Below are positions 24,129-34,828 of a DNA stretch of 64,000 nt, one piece after another (positions within the stretch are counted from its first letter, which is position 1; the number at the start of each line of letters is the position of its first letter). The stretch spans positions 25,486-89,485 of the forward strand of contig VGYZ01000004.1 in NCBI GenBank assembly GCA_016872795.1, in the 5' to 3' direction. The stretch comes from Planctomycetota bacterium. Its GTDB lineage: Bacteria; Planctomycetota; UBA1135; GCA-002686595. The notes below the pieces were generated by a model that saw only the letters and a program-made list of their open reading frames with translations, ran no database searches and had not been told where the DNA came from. Both the position numbers and the translations under genes were made by a program.

Positions 24129-27100
24129 ATGAGTTTCCAAGGAGACGTCGCAGGCCTGGGACTGGGTGAGCTGCTGCAGGGTCTGGCCCGCAGCGGGCGC
24201 GCCGGAGTTCTGACGCTGCTCACGACCGATCGCACCGTGCGCGTCGGCGTGCGCGACGGTCAGTTGTTCCTGCTCCCGGAGGAGCACGAGGGCTCGGACG
24301 GCTGGCGCATGCGCACGCAGCGCGCCTGGACCGCGCGCAACGAAGCGCACACCGAGGCGCTACGAATGCGCGAGATCGCGCAGGCGAGTCGCCTCGAAGC
24401 GATGTTCGGCATGCTCGACGCCAGCGGCGTGCACTTTCGGTTCGACGCGAGGCCGATCTCCGAGCTCGAGCCGCGCCCGGAGCATGCTCCGACGCTGGAA
24501 GCGGGCGCAGCCCACGAGCCGCAGGCGGCCGTTCTCGGGCCGGCGGTCAGCGTCGAGTACATCCTGCTCGAGCATGCCCGCATCAGCGACGAGCTCTCCG
24601 CGCAACCGCACGCGCATCGCGTCGACCCGCACTTCGTGCCTCGTCGACGCGGCGACGAGCCGCCCCAGCGCACGCTCGAACACATCTGGAACGAGTGCGA
24701 CGGCTCCTCCAGCGTGGCGGAGATCTCCGACCGCCTCGGCTGGCCCCTGCGTCAAGCGCGCACTGCGCTGTGTGCGCTGCACGGGCTCGGGGCGATGCGC
24801 TTCGCGGACGCGCGCGAGCTGCTCGCACTCGCTCACCACGAGCTGCAGTCGGGGCAGACCGCGCGCGCCGCCTCGCGCCTCGCGGGCTGGTGCCGACTCG
24901 CTCATGGCGGCCCCGCCTCCCAAGGGGATGCACAGCTGCTGCTCGACCACTGGGAGCGCGGCACCCTCGCTCCGGCCCTCGGCGCCATGGAGCCTCGGCC
25001 CGCGCGCGCGCTGCTCGCGCGACTCGACGGCGCCACGCAGGACCCGCTCCGCTCCGTAGAGCGCTGGATGGAGCTGCGCCGCGCTCACAAGCAGGACTTC
25101 CTGACGGAATTCGCGGCCCTGCGGCGTGCCCAGCGTTGTGGCGACGAGACGCTGCGACCGCCGGTCGCCGACCTCCTGCGCGTCGCCCGTCGCTTCCAGG
25201 ATCACGGCCAGACGGAGCGCGCCGCTGCGGTGCTGCGCTCGGTGGTGATGCGCGAGGGCGCCAGCGTCGCCGCCCGCCTCGAGATTGGCCAGCGCCTGAT
25301 GGCGCTGGGCAAGTTCGACGAGGGGGCGGGCTGGGTCATCGACGCATGCCACACGCTGGCGGATTCGGGTCAGCACGACCGCGCCGTGGCGGCGCTCAAG
25401 CCGATCCTGCAACTGCTGCCGAGCCAGCGCGAAGCGCGCGCGCTCTACTCGTCGAGCTTCCGGCGCACCGCCACCGGGCGCCGCGCGCGCCGCAACACGC
25501 TCGTCGCCTTGGGCAGCGCACTCGTGCTCTCGCTGGCGGGCGTGGTGCATGTTCGCCGCAGCGAGGACTTCGAGCGGCGCCTCGAGCTCGTGCGCGAGCA
25601 CCTCGATCGTCCCGAGGAAGCGCTCGCGGAGAGCGATGCCCTCTTCGGCGAGACATCCGACGAGCGCGTCGAGAGCTTGCGCGAACAACTGCGCTCGCGC
25701 ATTCGGCATCGACAACTGGCCGCTCGACAAGCCTGGAGCGCTCGCTTTCAGGACTGCCATCTGGAGTGCACGGGCGGCGATCCTGTGCTGGGCCTGCGCA
25801 ACGCGCTGCAGATGCCGCCGCTTCCCGCTGGACCCGCGCTCGACGGCGAGGTTGCTCCGCGCCTCGCGGAGCTGCTCGAGAGCCTGCTCGCCCGCTTGCG
25901 GGACATGCTGATCGCCTCCCGAGAAAACACCGTCACGGTCGAGGCCGCGCATGCCGAGCAGCGTCTCTCGCGCCTGATCGCCGACCTGCTCGCGGTGTTG
26001 CAGAGCACGCAGCCGAAGGACGAGTTGCAGGAGTTCGAGCAGACATTGCGCTCGTTGCAACTCACGCTCGACACGCGCAGTCTCGAACGCGCCGCACTGC
26101 GCGAGAAGGAGCTGCAGGCGCAGACGCTCGCGCACCTGGACGCACTGTTCGCCGCTGGCCGCGCACACGCCGCTGCCGGCGATCTCCAGCGTGCGGTGGA
26201 GTGCTTCGATGCGTTCGAGACGGCGCCCGGTGGCGCGGAGCTCGCGGCGCTCTTGCGGCGCGAGATCGACGCGGTTCGAGAGCACCAAGAGTCCGTGCTC
26301 GCGGCGCGCGCGCTCGCCGAGGCAGGTCGGCACGCCGAGGCGATCGCTCGGCTCTCGCCCGCGTGCCCGCGCCCCGCGGAGCATCTGCTCCCGTGCCGAA
26401 TCGAGTCGCTTCCCTCTGGCGCGCATGTGCGGCTCTCCAATGGGACGCTGCGCACCACGCCCTTCGTCCTCGAGTGCGCTCCGCTCGAGCGCGTGGCCGG
26501 CCGCGTCGAGTTTCCTGGCTACGAAACCACGGCGCTTGTCTTGGACGGCCCCGCCGACCGCCAGATCCTGCTGTCGCGCACGCCGAGCGCACACTGGAGC
26601 TCGCGCACGCGCGTCGAGGCCGTGCCGGTCTCCGTCGACGACTGCCACATCGTGTGCGACCGCGAAGGCCGCGTGGCGCGTCTTTCCGCCGATGGCCGCG
26701 AGCGCTGGGCTGTGCGCCTCAAGTCCGCGGCCGGCATCCGACACGCGCCGGTGTTCCTCCCGCGTCGGCCCGGCTCCCTGCTGGTCGTCGACGAGCTCGG
26801 CGCCGTGTGGATCCTCGCCACGCAGGACGGCTCCGTCGAGGGGCCGCTCGAGCTCGGATCCGCACCCGCGAGCGGTCCGCAACCGACGGCGCGCGGCGTG
26901 ACCTTGCGTCTGGGCGATGGGCGCGAGCTGCATTGGCAGGGAGAGCTCACCCCCACCACGGAGCAAGGGCTCAACACCTCCGAGCCCGCCGCGCGCGTCC
27001 ACGACGCCGGGCTCGCGTGCCTGCGACGCTCGATCGAGGCTGGACATGCGCTCTCCTCGCCATGGAACCAAGGCACGCTCGACGCGACGGGCACTCACTA

Positions 27101-27251
27101 TGTCCTGCGCCGCAGCGACGGGTCGATCCTGTTCGCGGCGATGCGCACCGGTGACTGGAACTACATCGCGTTTGAAGCGCCGAATGCCCGCGCACCACGC
27201 GGTCGCGCGTGGGTGTCCGATGCCAGTGGCTTGAAGGCGTTCGACCTGTAG
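24129..27251 (+). CDS. Large DUF4388 / PEGA / propeller-like membrane protein
   Basis: A 1040-residue protein. The first ~60 residues (MSFQGDVAGLGLGELLQGLARSGRAGVLTL) match DUF4388, a domain usually found with bacterial signalling proteins. A helical, TPR-like region follows, then one transmembrane helix near 455-475 (LVALGSALVLSLAGVVHV), and a long Arg/Glu/Leu coiled-coil stretch (about 480-740). A PEGA-like domain is near 755-825 (IESLPSGAHVRLSNGTLRTTPF), followed by a C-terminal region of short beta repeats with WAVRL and WILATQDGS, as in PQQ-type propellers. The N-terminus is probably cytoplasmic and the C-terminus periplasmic. The function is unknown. Confidence 0.8.
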   Translation: MSFQGDVAGLGLGELLQGLARSGRAGVLTLLTTDRTVRVGVRDGQLFLLPEEHEGSDGWRMRTQRAWTARNEAHTEALRMREIAQASRLEAMFGMLDASGVHFRFDARPISELEPRPEHAPTLEAGAAHEPQAAVLGPAVSVEYILLEHARISDELSAQPHAHRVDPHFVPRRRGDEPPQRTLEHIWNECDGSSSVAEISDRLGWPLRQARTALCALHGLGAMRFADARELLALAHHELQSGQTARAASRLAGWCRLAHGGPASQGDAQLLLDHWERGTLAPALGAMEPRPARALLARLDGATQDPLRSVERWMELRRAHKQDFLTEFAALRRAQRCGDETLRPPVADLLRVARRFQDHGQTERAAAVLRSVVMREGASVAARLEIGQRLMALGKFDEGAGWVIDACHTLADSGQHDRAVAALKPILQLLPSQREARALYSSSFRRTATGRRARRNTLVALGSALVLSLAGVVHVRRSEDFERRLELVREHLDRPEEALAESDALFGETSDERVESLREQLRSRIRHRQLAARQAWSARFQDCHLECTGGDPVLGLRNALQMPPLPAGPALDGEVAPRLAELLESLLARLRDMLIASRENTVTVEAAHAEQRLSRLIADLLAVLQSTQPKDELQEFEQTLRSLQLTLDTRSLERAALREKELQAQTLAHLDALFAAGRAHAAAGDLQRAVECFDAFETAPGGAELAALLRREIDAVREHQESVLAARALAEAGRHAEAIARLSPACPRPAEHLLPCRIESLPSGAHVRLSNGTLRTTPFVLECAPLERVAGRVEFPGYETTALVLDGPADRQILLSRTPSAHWSSRTRVEAVPVSVDDCHIVCDREGRVARLSADGRERWAVRLKSAAGIRHAPVFLPRRPGSLLVVDELGAVWILATQDGSVEGPLELGSAPASGPQPTARGVTLRLGDGRELHWQGELTPTTEQGLNTSEPAARVHDAGLACLRRSIEAGHALSSPWNQGTLDATGTHYVLRRSDGSILFAAMRTGDWNYIAFEAPNARAPRGRAWVSDASGLKAFDL

Positions 27252-27283
27252 CCGGCGACTGCGCCCGCCTCCATACTTCCTCC

Positions 27284-27656
27284 GTGGGCGTGGAGGACTC
27301 TGCGATCGTCGATCTGTTAGCGCGGAACGAGGACGGATCGCTGCTGCTGGTGATGGTCGAACATCGGCCCTGAGACGAATCGGACGAGCGGCTCCGCCAG
27401 CTTCAGGACAAGGTCAGCGCGTATCTCGCCTTCGCGCTCGACGGCGAGCTCGAGCGCGAGTTCCCCGGCCAGACGGCGGAGGGCATCACGCGGCTCTTGC
27501 GCTGCATCGAGCGGAGGGATGCGATGGTGCGCGGGCTCGTCCCGCCGCTGCGCCATGCGCTCGCCCCGCTCGGCGTGCGCTTCGATGTGCAGGCCGAGGG
27601 CAAACCTGCGCCGTGGCGCGATCCAAACGAGCCCGCGAGCCAGGAGCCGCGCGCGC

Positions 27657-27660
<4 letters not shown>
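27284..27660 (+). pseudogene. DUF6572-like small gene broken by an in-frame TGA
   Basis: From GTG 27284 the frame reads VEDSAIVDLLARNEDGSLLLVMVEHRP, then TGA at 27371-27373 (codon 30). It then continues in the same frame as DESDERLRQLQDKVSAYLAFALDGEL and about 60 more plausible residues. The two halves together resemble DUF6572-type proteins, in which a Trp stands where the TGA is (pattern: LVISDHLEW then LLQEKINTYLEFIESGEL). A single TGG-to-TGA change would explain it. The 3' end also lacks its own stop and would run antisense into asnS up to 27889. Most likely a decaying gene; a sequencing error is possible. Confidence 0.6.
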
Positions 27661-28967
<1,307 letters not shown>

Positions 28968-28991
28968 GATTTGCCTTCGGAGGGCGTGCGC

Positions 28992-29567
28992 TCAGGGAAA
29001 CATCGAGTAGGCGGGCTTCACTTCGACCTCGAGCACGACGCCGTCGCGTACGAGCACGCGCCCCTTGCACTGGACGCCGGCCCGCCGGGCTTCGACGAGC
29101 ACCTCGTGCGCGCCCGCGGACTCGAGCAGCTTGGCGAGCTCCTCGAGCGTCGGAACGACTTGCACATGTTCGAAACCATGGGCGCAGAGCCGCTGCACGA
29201 TGCGCTCCGACAGGCCCGCCACATCGGAAGCCTTGGCTCCACCTGCCGCCTCGCCGTGGAAGCCCGCCTGCGACGCGCGCAGGAGCGAGTCCTCGAGCCG
29301 ACGCTGCCCGTCGCGGATCTCGATCAGCACATGTTCGATGCGACGCAGGTCGAGATCCTCCCGCTCGCGCGCCACGCGGGCGAGCGTCGACTGGATCTGC
29401 TCGAGCGCGGACAGGCGCTCCCCTAGGTGCGCAAGCTCGCGCAGCCGCTGGTGCAGCAGCCAGACGCCCGCCGCAGTCGCCCCGGCCGCGATGGCGCACA
29501 GCCCGAGCAGCCACGGCATCGTGGCCAGAAACCAGTCCGAACTCTCCGGGGCCAGCGCAAACGCCAT
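28992..29567 (-). CDS. Membrane-anchored coiled-coil protein, unknown
   Basis: A 191-residue protein starting at ATG 29565-29567. One transmembrane helix (about residues 14-37, MPWLLGLCAIAAGATAAGVWLL) is followed by a helical region likely to be a coiled coil (HLGERLSALEQIQSTLARVAREREDLDLRRIEHVLIEI). A mixed C-terminal domain of ~80 residues ends VLVRDGVVLEVEVKPAYSMFP. It is 24 bp upstream of asnS on the same strand and is probably co-transcribed. I do not recognise the family. Confidence 0.7.
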   Translation of the reverse strand: MAFALAPESSDWFLATMPWLLGLCAIAAGATAAGVWLLHQRLRELAHLGERLSALEQIQSTLARVAREREDLDLRRIEHVLIEIRDGQRRLEDSLLRASQAGFHGEAAGGAKASDVAGLSERIVQRLCAHGFEHVQVVPTLEELAKLLESAGAHEVLVEARRAGVQCKGRVLVRDGVVLEVEVKPAYSMFP

Positions 29568-29678
29568 GGGCCCGTGAGGATACGCGCCGCTCGCCCGCGC
29601 TCCAAGCACGCGCAACCTGCGCGCCCCATGCGCCGCTCGTGCTTCTCAAGCACGGCCCGCAGCCTCTATCCTCCGCCC

Positions 29679-31799
29679 ATGCGCGCCGCCCTGATCGCCC
29701 TCGCCTGCTTCCTCGCACTCGCTGCGGTCCAGCTGCTGCCGCAGGCGGACCCTGCGCGACTCGCGGCCCAGAACGCCCATGCGGTGCTCCAAGAGCGCAT
29801 CGGGCCAGCGCCGACCGATGGTGCGAGCGACGAGCGAGCGACGCTCGCCGATCTGATCCTCGACGGACCCGCCGTCGTCGAGCGCACGGCCGATCGCGCC
29901 ACGCTCTCCATCTTCGGCGTGGGTTTCGAGAGCAGCGTGCCTTCCGAGGATCTCACGCTCCACTACCAAGCCCGCCGCAGCCTGATCCGCGGCCTGCGCG
30001 AGGCGGCAGCGAAGCGCAAGGTGTCGCTCGCCGTCGAAGGCGAGGAGGGGCCCACGGCGCAGAGCCAAGCGCGCGGCGCGAGCTTCGGCGTGCGCCACGA
30101 CGCCACGCGCGGGGCGCTGTTCGTCGAAGTGACTCAGCCCGGCGGCGAGCGCGTGCGCGCGGAGCTCGCCGGCTGGACTCCGCCCGAGCGCTCGTCGCTC
30201 TATCCCCCGCTGGTGGCGATCCTGCTCGCCGTCGTGTTCCGGCGCCCGGTGCTCGCGCTGTTCTCGGGCGTGTGGGTCGCGATGCTGCTCGCGCGCCTCA
30301 AGAGCGGCGCGAGCATCGGCGGCGCGCTCGCGGGCAGCCTGTCCGACTTCGCCGTGAAGAGCCTGTGGCCGCAACTCGCGAGCCACGACAAGCTGCTGAT
30401 CATCGGCTTCGTGATCGCGATGCTCTCGATGGTCGGCGTGATGACGAAGAGCGGCGGCATTCGCGGCCTCGTCGACTCGGTCGCGAAGTTCGCGCGCGGC
30501 ACGCGCTCGACGCAGGTCGCGACGTGGCTGATGGGCCTCGTCGTGTTCTTCGACGACTACGCCAACTGCATCCTCGTCGGCACGACCATGCGGCCCCTGT
30601 CGGACCGCTTCCGCATTTCGCGCGAGAAGCTCAGCTACCTCGTGGACTCCACCGCCGCTCCCGTGGCGGGCATCTCGATCTTCTCGACGTGGATCGCCTA
30701 CGAAGTCTCGACCTTCGCGCCCCAGCTCCCGGCCGCCGGGCTGACGTCGGACCAAGGCTACGCGGTCTTCATCGCGAGCCTCCCGTTCCGTTTCTATTGC
30801 ATCTTCACGCTCGTGCTCGCCGGCCTGATCGTCTTCAGCGGTCGCGACTTCGGCTCGATGCTGGCCGCGGAACGGCGCGCGCGCAGCACAGGGCTCCTCG
30901 TCCGCGAGGGCGGGACGCCCATGGTCGGCGACGCGGCGACGCACATCGAGCCCGCGCCCGGCGTGATCCCGCGCGCTCACCGCGCGATCATTCCGATACT
31001 CGTGTTCATCGGCGTGACGCTGTTCGAAATCCTGCGCGTGGGCAACGCCGCGCATGCCGGACTGTGGGACGACGCGAGCCTCGACTTCGTGCGCAAGGTC
31101 ACGCTCGTGCTCGCCGATGGCGAGAGCTCGCGCGCGATTCTGATCGGCTCGACCAGCGGCTTCCTCGTCTCGTGCGTACTGGCCTTCCTCGCGGGCTCCG
31201 CGAGCGCCATCCCGGGCGCGATCGCGACCACCATTCGCAACATGGGCATCGCCGTCGCGATCCTCTACCTCGCGTGGATCATCGGTGCCGCCTGCGACGA
31301 GCTCGGCACCGCGGGCTACCTGACCGAGCTGCTCGGTGATCGGCTCGCGCCGCCGCTCCTGCCCACGCTGCTCTTCTTGCTGTCGGCCGCGATCGCCTTC
31401 GCCACGGGGACCTCGTGGGGCACGATGAGCATCCTGCTGCCGCTGGTGGTCGGCCTCGCGTTCACGCTCGGCGAGCGCGATCCGAACCTAAGCGGCTACA
31501 CACTGATGCTGCTCTCCATCGGAGCCGTGCTCGAAGGCTCGATCTTCGGCGACCACTGCTCCCCCATCTCCGACACCACTATTCTGAGCTCGACGGCCTG
31601 CGCGGCGGACCACATCGACCACACGCGCACGCAGATGGGCTACGCGCTCACGACCATGGTCGTGGCGATCGCCTGCGGGTACTTCCCGTGCGCGTTCCTC
31701 GGCTGGAGCCCGTGGGCCGCGCTCGTCGCCGGCTGCGGCGCGCTGCTCATGATCGTGTTCGTGTTCGGACGAAGAAGCGACCCTCCCGCGCAGGCCTGA
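29679..31799 (+). CDS. NhaC-family Na+/H+ antiporter-like transporter
   Basis: A 706-residue inner-membrane protein. A first hydrophobic segment (residues 1-20) is followed by about 150 residues outside the membrane, then roughly a dozen transmembrane helices. Motifs of the NhaC family are present: VVFFDDYANCILVGTTMRPLSDRFRISREKLSYLVDSTAAPVAGISIFSTW and, near the end, FATGTSWGTMSILLPL and GSIFGDHCSPISDTT. NhaC proteins exchange Na+ for H+ and some exchange organic acids. The extra N-terminal domain is not part of the usual family. It is 22 bp upstream of the flippase-like gene. The substrate is unproven. Confidence 0.9.
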   Translation: MRAALIALACFLALAAVQLLPQADPARLAAQNAHAVLQERIGPAPTDGASDERATLADLILDGPAVVERTADRATLSIFGVGFESSVPSEDLTLHYQARRSLIRGLREAAAKRKVSLAVEGEEGPTAQSQARGASFGVRHDATRGALFVEVTQPGGERVRAELAGWTPPERSSLYPPLVAILLAVVFRRPVLALFSGVWVAMLLARLKSGASIGGALAGSLSDFAVKSLWPQLASHDKLLIIGFVIAMLSMVGVMTKSGGIRGLVDSVAKFARGTRSTQVATWLMGLVVFFDDYANCILVGTTMRPLSDRFRISREKLSYLVDSTAAPVAGISIFSTWIAYEVSTFAPQLPAAGLTSDQGYAVFIASLPFRFYCIFTLVLAGLIVFSGRDFGSMLAAERRARSTGLLVREGGTPMVGDAATHIEPAPGVIPRAHRAIIPILVFIGVTLFEILRVGNAAHAGLWDDASLDFVRKVTLVLADGESSRAILIGSTSGFLVSCVLAFLAGSASAIPGAIATTIRNMGIAVAILYLAWIIGAACDELGTAGYLTELLGDRLAPPLLPTLLFLLSAAIAFATGTSWGTMSILLPLVVGLAFTLGERDPNLSGYTLMLLSIGAVLEGSIFGDHCSPISDTTILSSTACAADHIDHTRTQMGYALTTMVVAIACGYFPCAFLGWSPWAALVAGCGALLMIVFVFGRRSDPPAQA

Positions 31800-31821
31800 G
31801 CCGTCCGCGCCACAACTCTCG

Positions 31822-32841
31822 ATGCCCCTCCCGCAGAAACTCGGACGCCGACTGCTGGTGGGCGTGTTGTTCGGCGTGCTCGTGTACGCCGGGATCGCCG
31901 TGTGGTCGGACGCCTCCGCGATCGCCGAGGCGTTCACGCGCCTGCCGCTGTGGGTGCTGCCCGTCGCGTGCGGCCTGAGCTTCGCGAACTACTGCATTCG
32001 CTTCCTCAAGTGGCAGCGCTACTGCGCTCTGCTCGACATCCGCCTCGCCACCGGCACATCGTTCTTGATCTACCTCTCGGGCATGACGCTCTCCGTCACG
32101 CCCGGCAAGATGGGCGAGGTCTTCAAGTCGTGGCTGGTGAAGCAGGTGACCGGCGTACGCATCCACCACTCGGCGCCCATCGTCGTCGCCGAGCGCTTCA
32201 CCGACCTGCTCGGGTATCTGATCCTCGTCGCAGTCGGGGGCTTGAGCACGGCCCCGGAGTACGCCTGGGTGTTCTGGTCGCTGCTCGCGGCGTGCGGTGT
32301 CGCGCTCGTGGTGTTGAGCTCGCCGCGCTGCACGCGCTTCGTGGTGAACTCCGTCGCGCGTCTTCCGGTAGTCGATCGACTTGCTCCGCGCGTCGAAGGC
32401 GCCTTCGCCAGCACACGCATCTTGCTGGCGCCGCGCGAGATCGTGCTGCCGACCGTCGTCTCCGTGCTCGGCTGGGGCTGCGAGTGCACGGGCTTTTGGA
32501 TCATCGCCAACGCGGTGGTCCCAGACAGCTTGCCTTGGCTGTACGCCGTGTTTGCCTTCGCTTTCAGCGCCGTCGCGGGTGCGGCTGCGATCATCGCTCC
32601 CGGCGGACTGGTCATCACCGAAGGTCTGTTGGGCTCGCTCCTGCGCCCGCGCTACCAACCGGTCCTCGAGCGCACGCTCGCACTCGCCGGCGACGCAGCG
32701 CGCGAGGCCGCGCGCGCTCAAGCCGCAGCGGCGGTCATCCTCGCGCGCCTGTGCACGCTGTGGTTCGCCGTGGCCGTTGGCTTCGCGGCCACCGCGCTGT
32801 TCACTCGCCACCACGGCAACGTGCAGGAATCGGCCGACTAG
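31822..32841 (+). CDS. Flippase-like membrane protein (lysylphosphatidylglycerol synthase TM family)
   Basis: A 339-residue integral membrane protein with about eight transmembrane helices. Typical motifs of the UPF0104 / LPG-synthase TM family are NYCIRFLKWQRY, GMTLSVTPGKMGEVFKSWL, ERFTDLLGYLIL, and, near the C-terminus, GAAAIIAPGGLVITEGLL. These proteins are thought to move lipids or lipid-linked sugars across the membrane; no synthase domain is attached here. It follows the antiporter by 22 bp. The stop overlaps the convergent vWA gene by 4 bp. Confidence 0.85.
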   Translation: MPLPQKLGRRLLVGVLFGVLVYAGIAVWSDASAIAEAFTRLPLWVLPVACGLSFANYCIRFLKWQRYCALLDIRLATGTSFLIYLSGMTLSVTPGKMGEVFKSWLVKQVTGVRIHHSAPIVVAERFTDLLGYLILVAVGGLSTAPEYAWVFWSLLAACGVALVVLSSPRCTRFVVNSVARLPVVDRLAPRVEGAFASTRILLAPREIVLPTVVSVLGWGCECTGFWIIANAVVPDSLPWLYAVFAFAFSAVAGAAAIIAPGGLVITEGLLGSLLRPRYQPVLERTLALAGDAAREAARAQAAAAVILARLCTLWFAVAVGFAATALFTRHHGNVQESAD

Positions 32842-33947
32842 CTGCGCACGGCGAGGGCCAAGGCGCCGAACGCCGCGGCCAAGGTCGCGAGCCACGGAGC
32901 GTAGCTGCGCTCCGGCGCGTGCGGGGACGGCGGCGTTCCGCTCAGGTGTTCGCCTGGTCCGCTGCAGGGCGGGTCGACGCGCTCGACCCACGCACGGTCG
33001 AGGCGCCGTGAGAAGGCCAGCGCGAACTCGAGATCGTCGCCAACCAGCTGCGGCGCTCCGTCCAAGGCCACTTCCACGACACCCGGTCGCGCGCGCACGA
33101 CGCTCTGGCCGTCACACACAAGCCAGTCCGCGCTCGGCTCATCGTGCAGCGGCGGCAGGGAGCGTGCGTGCCCTTCGAGCGCCCAGCCGCGTTGCTCGCA
33201 GCGCACGGAACGTGCGGGCTCTGCTCCGGCAGAGCGCAAGGAGAAGAGCGCCTCGTCCGTTGACGCCGCGAGAGCGAGCCCGCGCGCGGCACACCACGAG
33301 AGCGCGAGATCTCCGAACAAAGTGCCTTGCAGGCGCGCGTCGATGTACACCCCCGCGCGCCCCGTCGGATGCAAGCTCGCTCCGTCCTCGCCGCCGACCG
33401 CGAGCAGCCCGGCATGCGCAGGCTTCCCTCGCGCGCGGTCCGTGATCCACACCACACCGGGCTCGTCCCAGCGTTGCCAATCCGGTTCTTCCCAATCTCC
33501 GTGCGGCCGCGCGAGCCAGTCCTCCGGCACGGCGTCCACCGCAGCACTCAGGAACTCGCCGGACACGGCGCGATACTCGCGCGGCAGGGAAACTCGTGCC
33601 TCCAGCGCATCGAGCGCGCGCTCCAGCGCCGTCGGCCCCGAGGAGCTCGCATACATCGAAGGCGAACGATCGACGAGCACCATCCAACGCGGCTCGGCCC
33701 GCGCGCTCGCGCGCGCACCGGCGAGAGCGAGACACCCGGCGCACAGGGCCCCGACGAGCAGCAGCAGCGACCATGGCGGAGTCCAGCGCCGAGCGCTCGC
33801 ACGCGCCGCGGTCGCAGGCACCTGCCTCCACACCATCAGCGTGCCCGTGCTCACACGCGGCGCACGGCGCGCTTGCAGGGCCGCCAGCATCACCACCAAC
33901 GGAACGGCAAGCGACACGAGCGCCCACGGTCGATCGAATGCGATCAC
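32838..33947 (-). CDS. BatA-like membrane protein with degenerate vWA region
   Basis: A 369-residue protein from GTG 33945-33947, overlapping the DUF58 stop by 4 nt. It begins with the BatA-type N-terminal membrane segment (RPWALVSLAVPLVVMLAALQARRAPRVSTGTLMVWRQV) and has a second helix (WSLLLLVGALCAGCLALAGA). A short vWA-like part follows with a DxSxS metal site (VLVDRSPSMYAS). The rest lacks a full vWA fold. A C-terminal transmembrane helix (APWLATLAAAFGALALAVRS) ends it. Such proteins usually accompany MoxR ATPases and DUF58 proteins, but no moxR is present here. Confidence 0.78.
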   Translation of the reverse strand: MIAFDRPWALVSLAVPLVVMLAALQARRAPRVSTGTLMVWRQVPATAARASARRWTPPWSLLLLVGALCAGCLALAGARASARAEPRWMVLVDRSPSMYASSSGPTALERALDALEARVSLPREYRAVSGEFLSAAVDAVPEDWLARPHGDWEEPDWQRWDEPGVVWITDRARGKPAHAGLLAVGGEDGASLHPTGRAGVYIDARLQGTLFGDLALSWCAARGLALAASTDEALFSLRSAGAEPARSVRCEQRGWALEGHARSLPPLHDEPSADWLVCDGQSVVRARPGVVEVALDGAPQLVGDDLEFALAFSRRLDRAWVERVDPPCSGPGEHLSGTPPSPHAPERSYAPWLATLAAAFGALALAVRS

Positions 33948-34828
33948 CGCACGAGCTCCAGAGCTAGCGCCTCGAACTCCGCGTCGGAGGGAGTCACGCG
34001 GAACGCCTGCCCGCGGCGCGCGAAGGCGCTGCGCCACAGCTCGAGTCGCCCCTCGAGCGCGCGTCCATACGCGGAGAGCACGCCGGAGTCGAGCGCGAGC
34101 GCGAGCGTGTCGCCGCGTTCCGGATCGAACCACTCGATGCCCTCGGAGGCTCGCGGAGCCAGCTCTCGCCGCGCCAACACTGCCGTCACGGTCACACGAC
34201 AGCCGCGCCGCGCGAGCGCGAGTACCTGCGCCGGCTCGACATCCATCAGGTCTCCGAGCACGACCACGCGGCTGGCGCGCGCCAGCTGTGGCAGAGCGAA
34301 CAGCTCGCGCAGCGATCTCTCGCCGCGCGCGATCCTGCTCCGCAGGAACTCGAGCAAACTCGGAAGATCGCGGCGCGTGCGCAACGCACAGCATTCGACG
34401 CGCCCCTCGGTGCCATGGGCCACGACCTCCGCACGCCCGCCGCTCCCGACCGTCGCGAGCGCGACTGCGGCTGCCAGTTCGCAGGCATGCTCCAGTTTCG
34501 AAGGCGCCCCCACCGACATCGACGCGCTCGTGTCGAGCGCGAGCAGCGAGCGCTCCCCCCGCTCCGCGCGCCGCACGCGCATCCACGGACGACCGAGGCG
34601 CGCCAGGAGCTCCCAGTCGAGGTCGCGCAAGTCCTCACCGTCGCGGTAGGGGCGATGCCCTTCGAACTCGACGCCTTGCCCCGGCATCAGGCCGGAACGA
34701 CCGTCATCGCGCGTGCCGCGCGCCCGCGCGATGGCTGCAAAGCGCTCGAGACGCGCGCAAAACGCCGGACCGAGCACGACGCGCGCGGAGTCGGCGCCCG
34801 GTCGCTCGAGCCTGCCATCCATCGGCAT
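33944..34828 (-). CDS. DUF58 (vWA-like) protein
   Basis: A 294-residue DUF58 protein. Signature features: GLMPGQGVEFEGHRPYRDGEDLRDLDWELLARLGRPWMRVRRAERGERSL, then the metal site ALDTSASMSVG. DUF58 proteins work with MoxR AAA ATPases, thought to mature metal- or cofactor-dependent enzymes. ATG 34826-34828 directly abuts the dihydroorotase stop, and the stop overlaps the vWA gene. The MoxR partner is not in the window. Confidence 0.88.
   Translation of the reverse strand: MPMDGRLERPGADSARVVLGPAFCARLERFAAIARARGTRDDGRSGLMPGQGVEFEGHRPYRDGEDLRDLDWELLARLGRPWMRVRRAERGERSLLALDTSASMSVGAPSKLEHACELAAAVALATVGSGGRAEVVAHGTEGRVECCALRTRRDLPSLLEFLRSRIARGERSLRELFALPQLARASRVVVLGDLMDVEPAQVLALARRGCRVTVTAVLARRELAPRASEGIEWFDPERGDTLALALDSGVLSAYGRALEGRLELWRSAFARRGQAFRVTPSDAEFEALALELVR

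Noticed and set aside
24360-27098. A 912-codon minus-strand frame antisense to the DUF4388 protein
   Set aside because: The composition is typical of antisense shadow, and the + strand has DUF4388, transmembrane, coiled-coil and PEGA segments.
27371-27400. Selenocysteine insertion at the in-frame TGA
   Set aside because: Only a 4-bp GCGG-CT-CCGC hairpin follows, which does not fit a bacterial SECIS, and the family has Trp there. Pseudogene or sequencing error is preferred.
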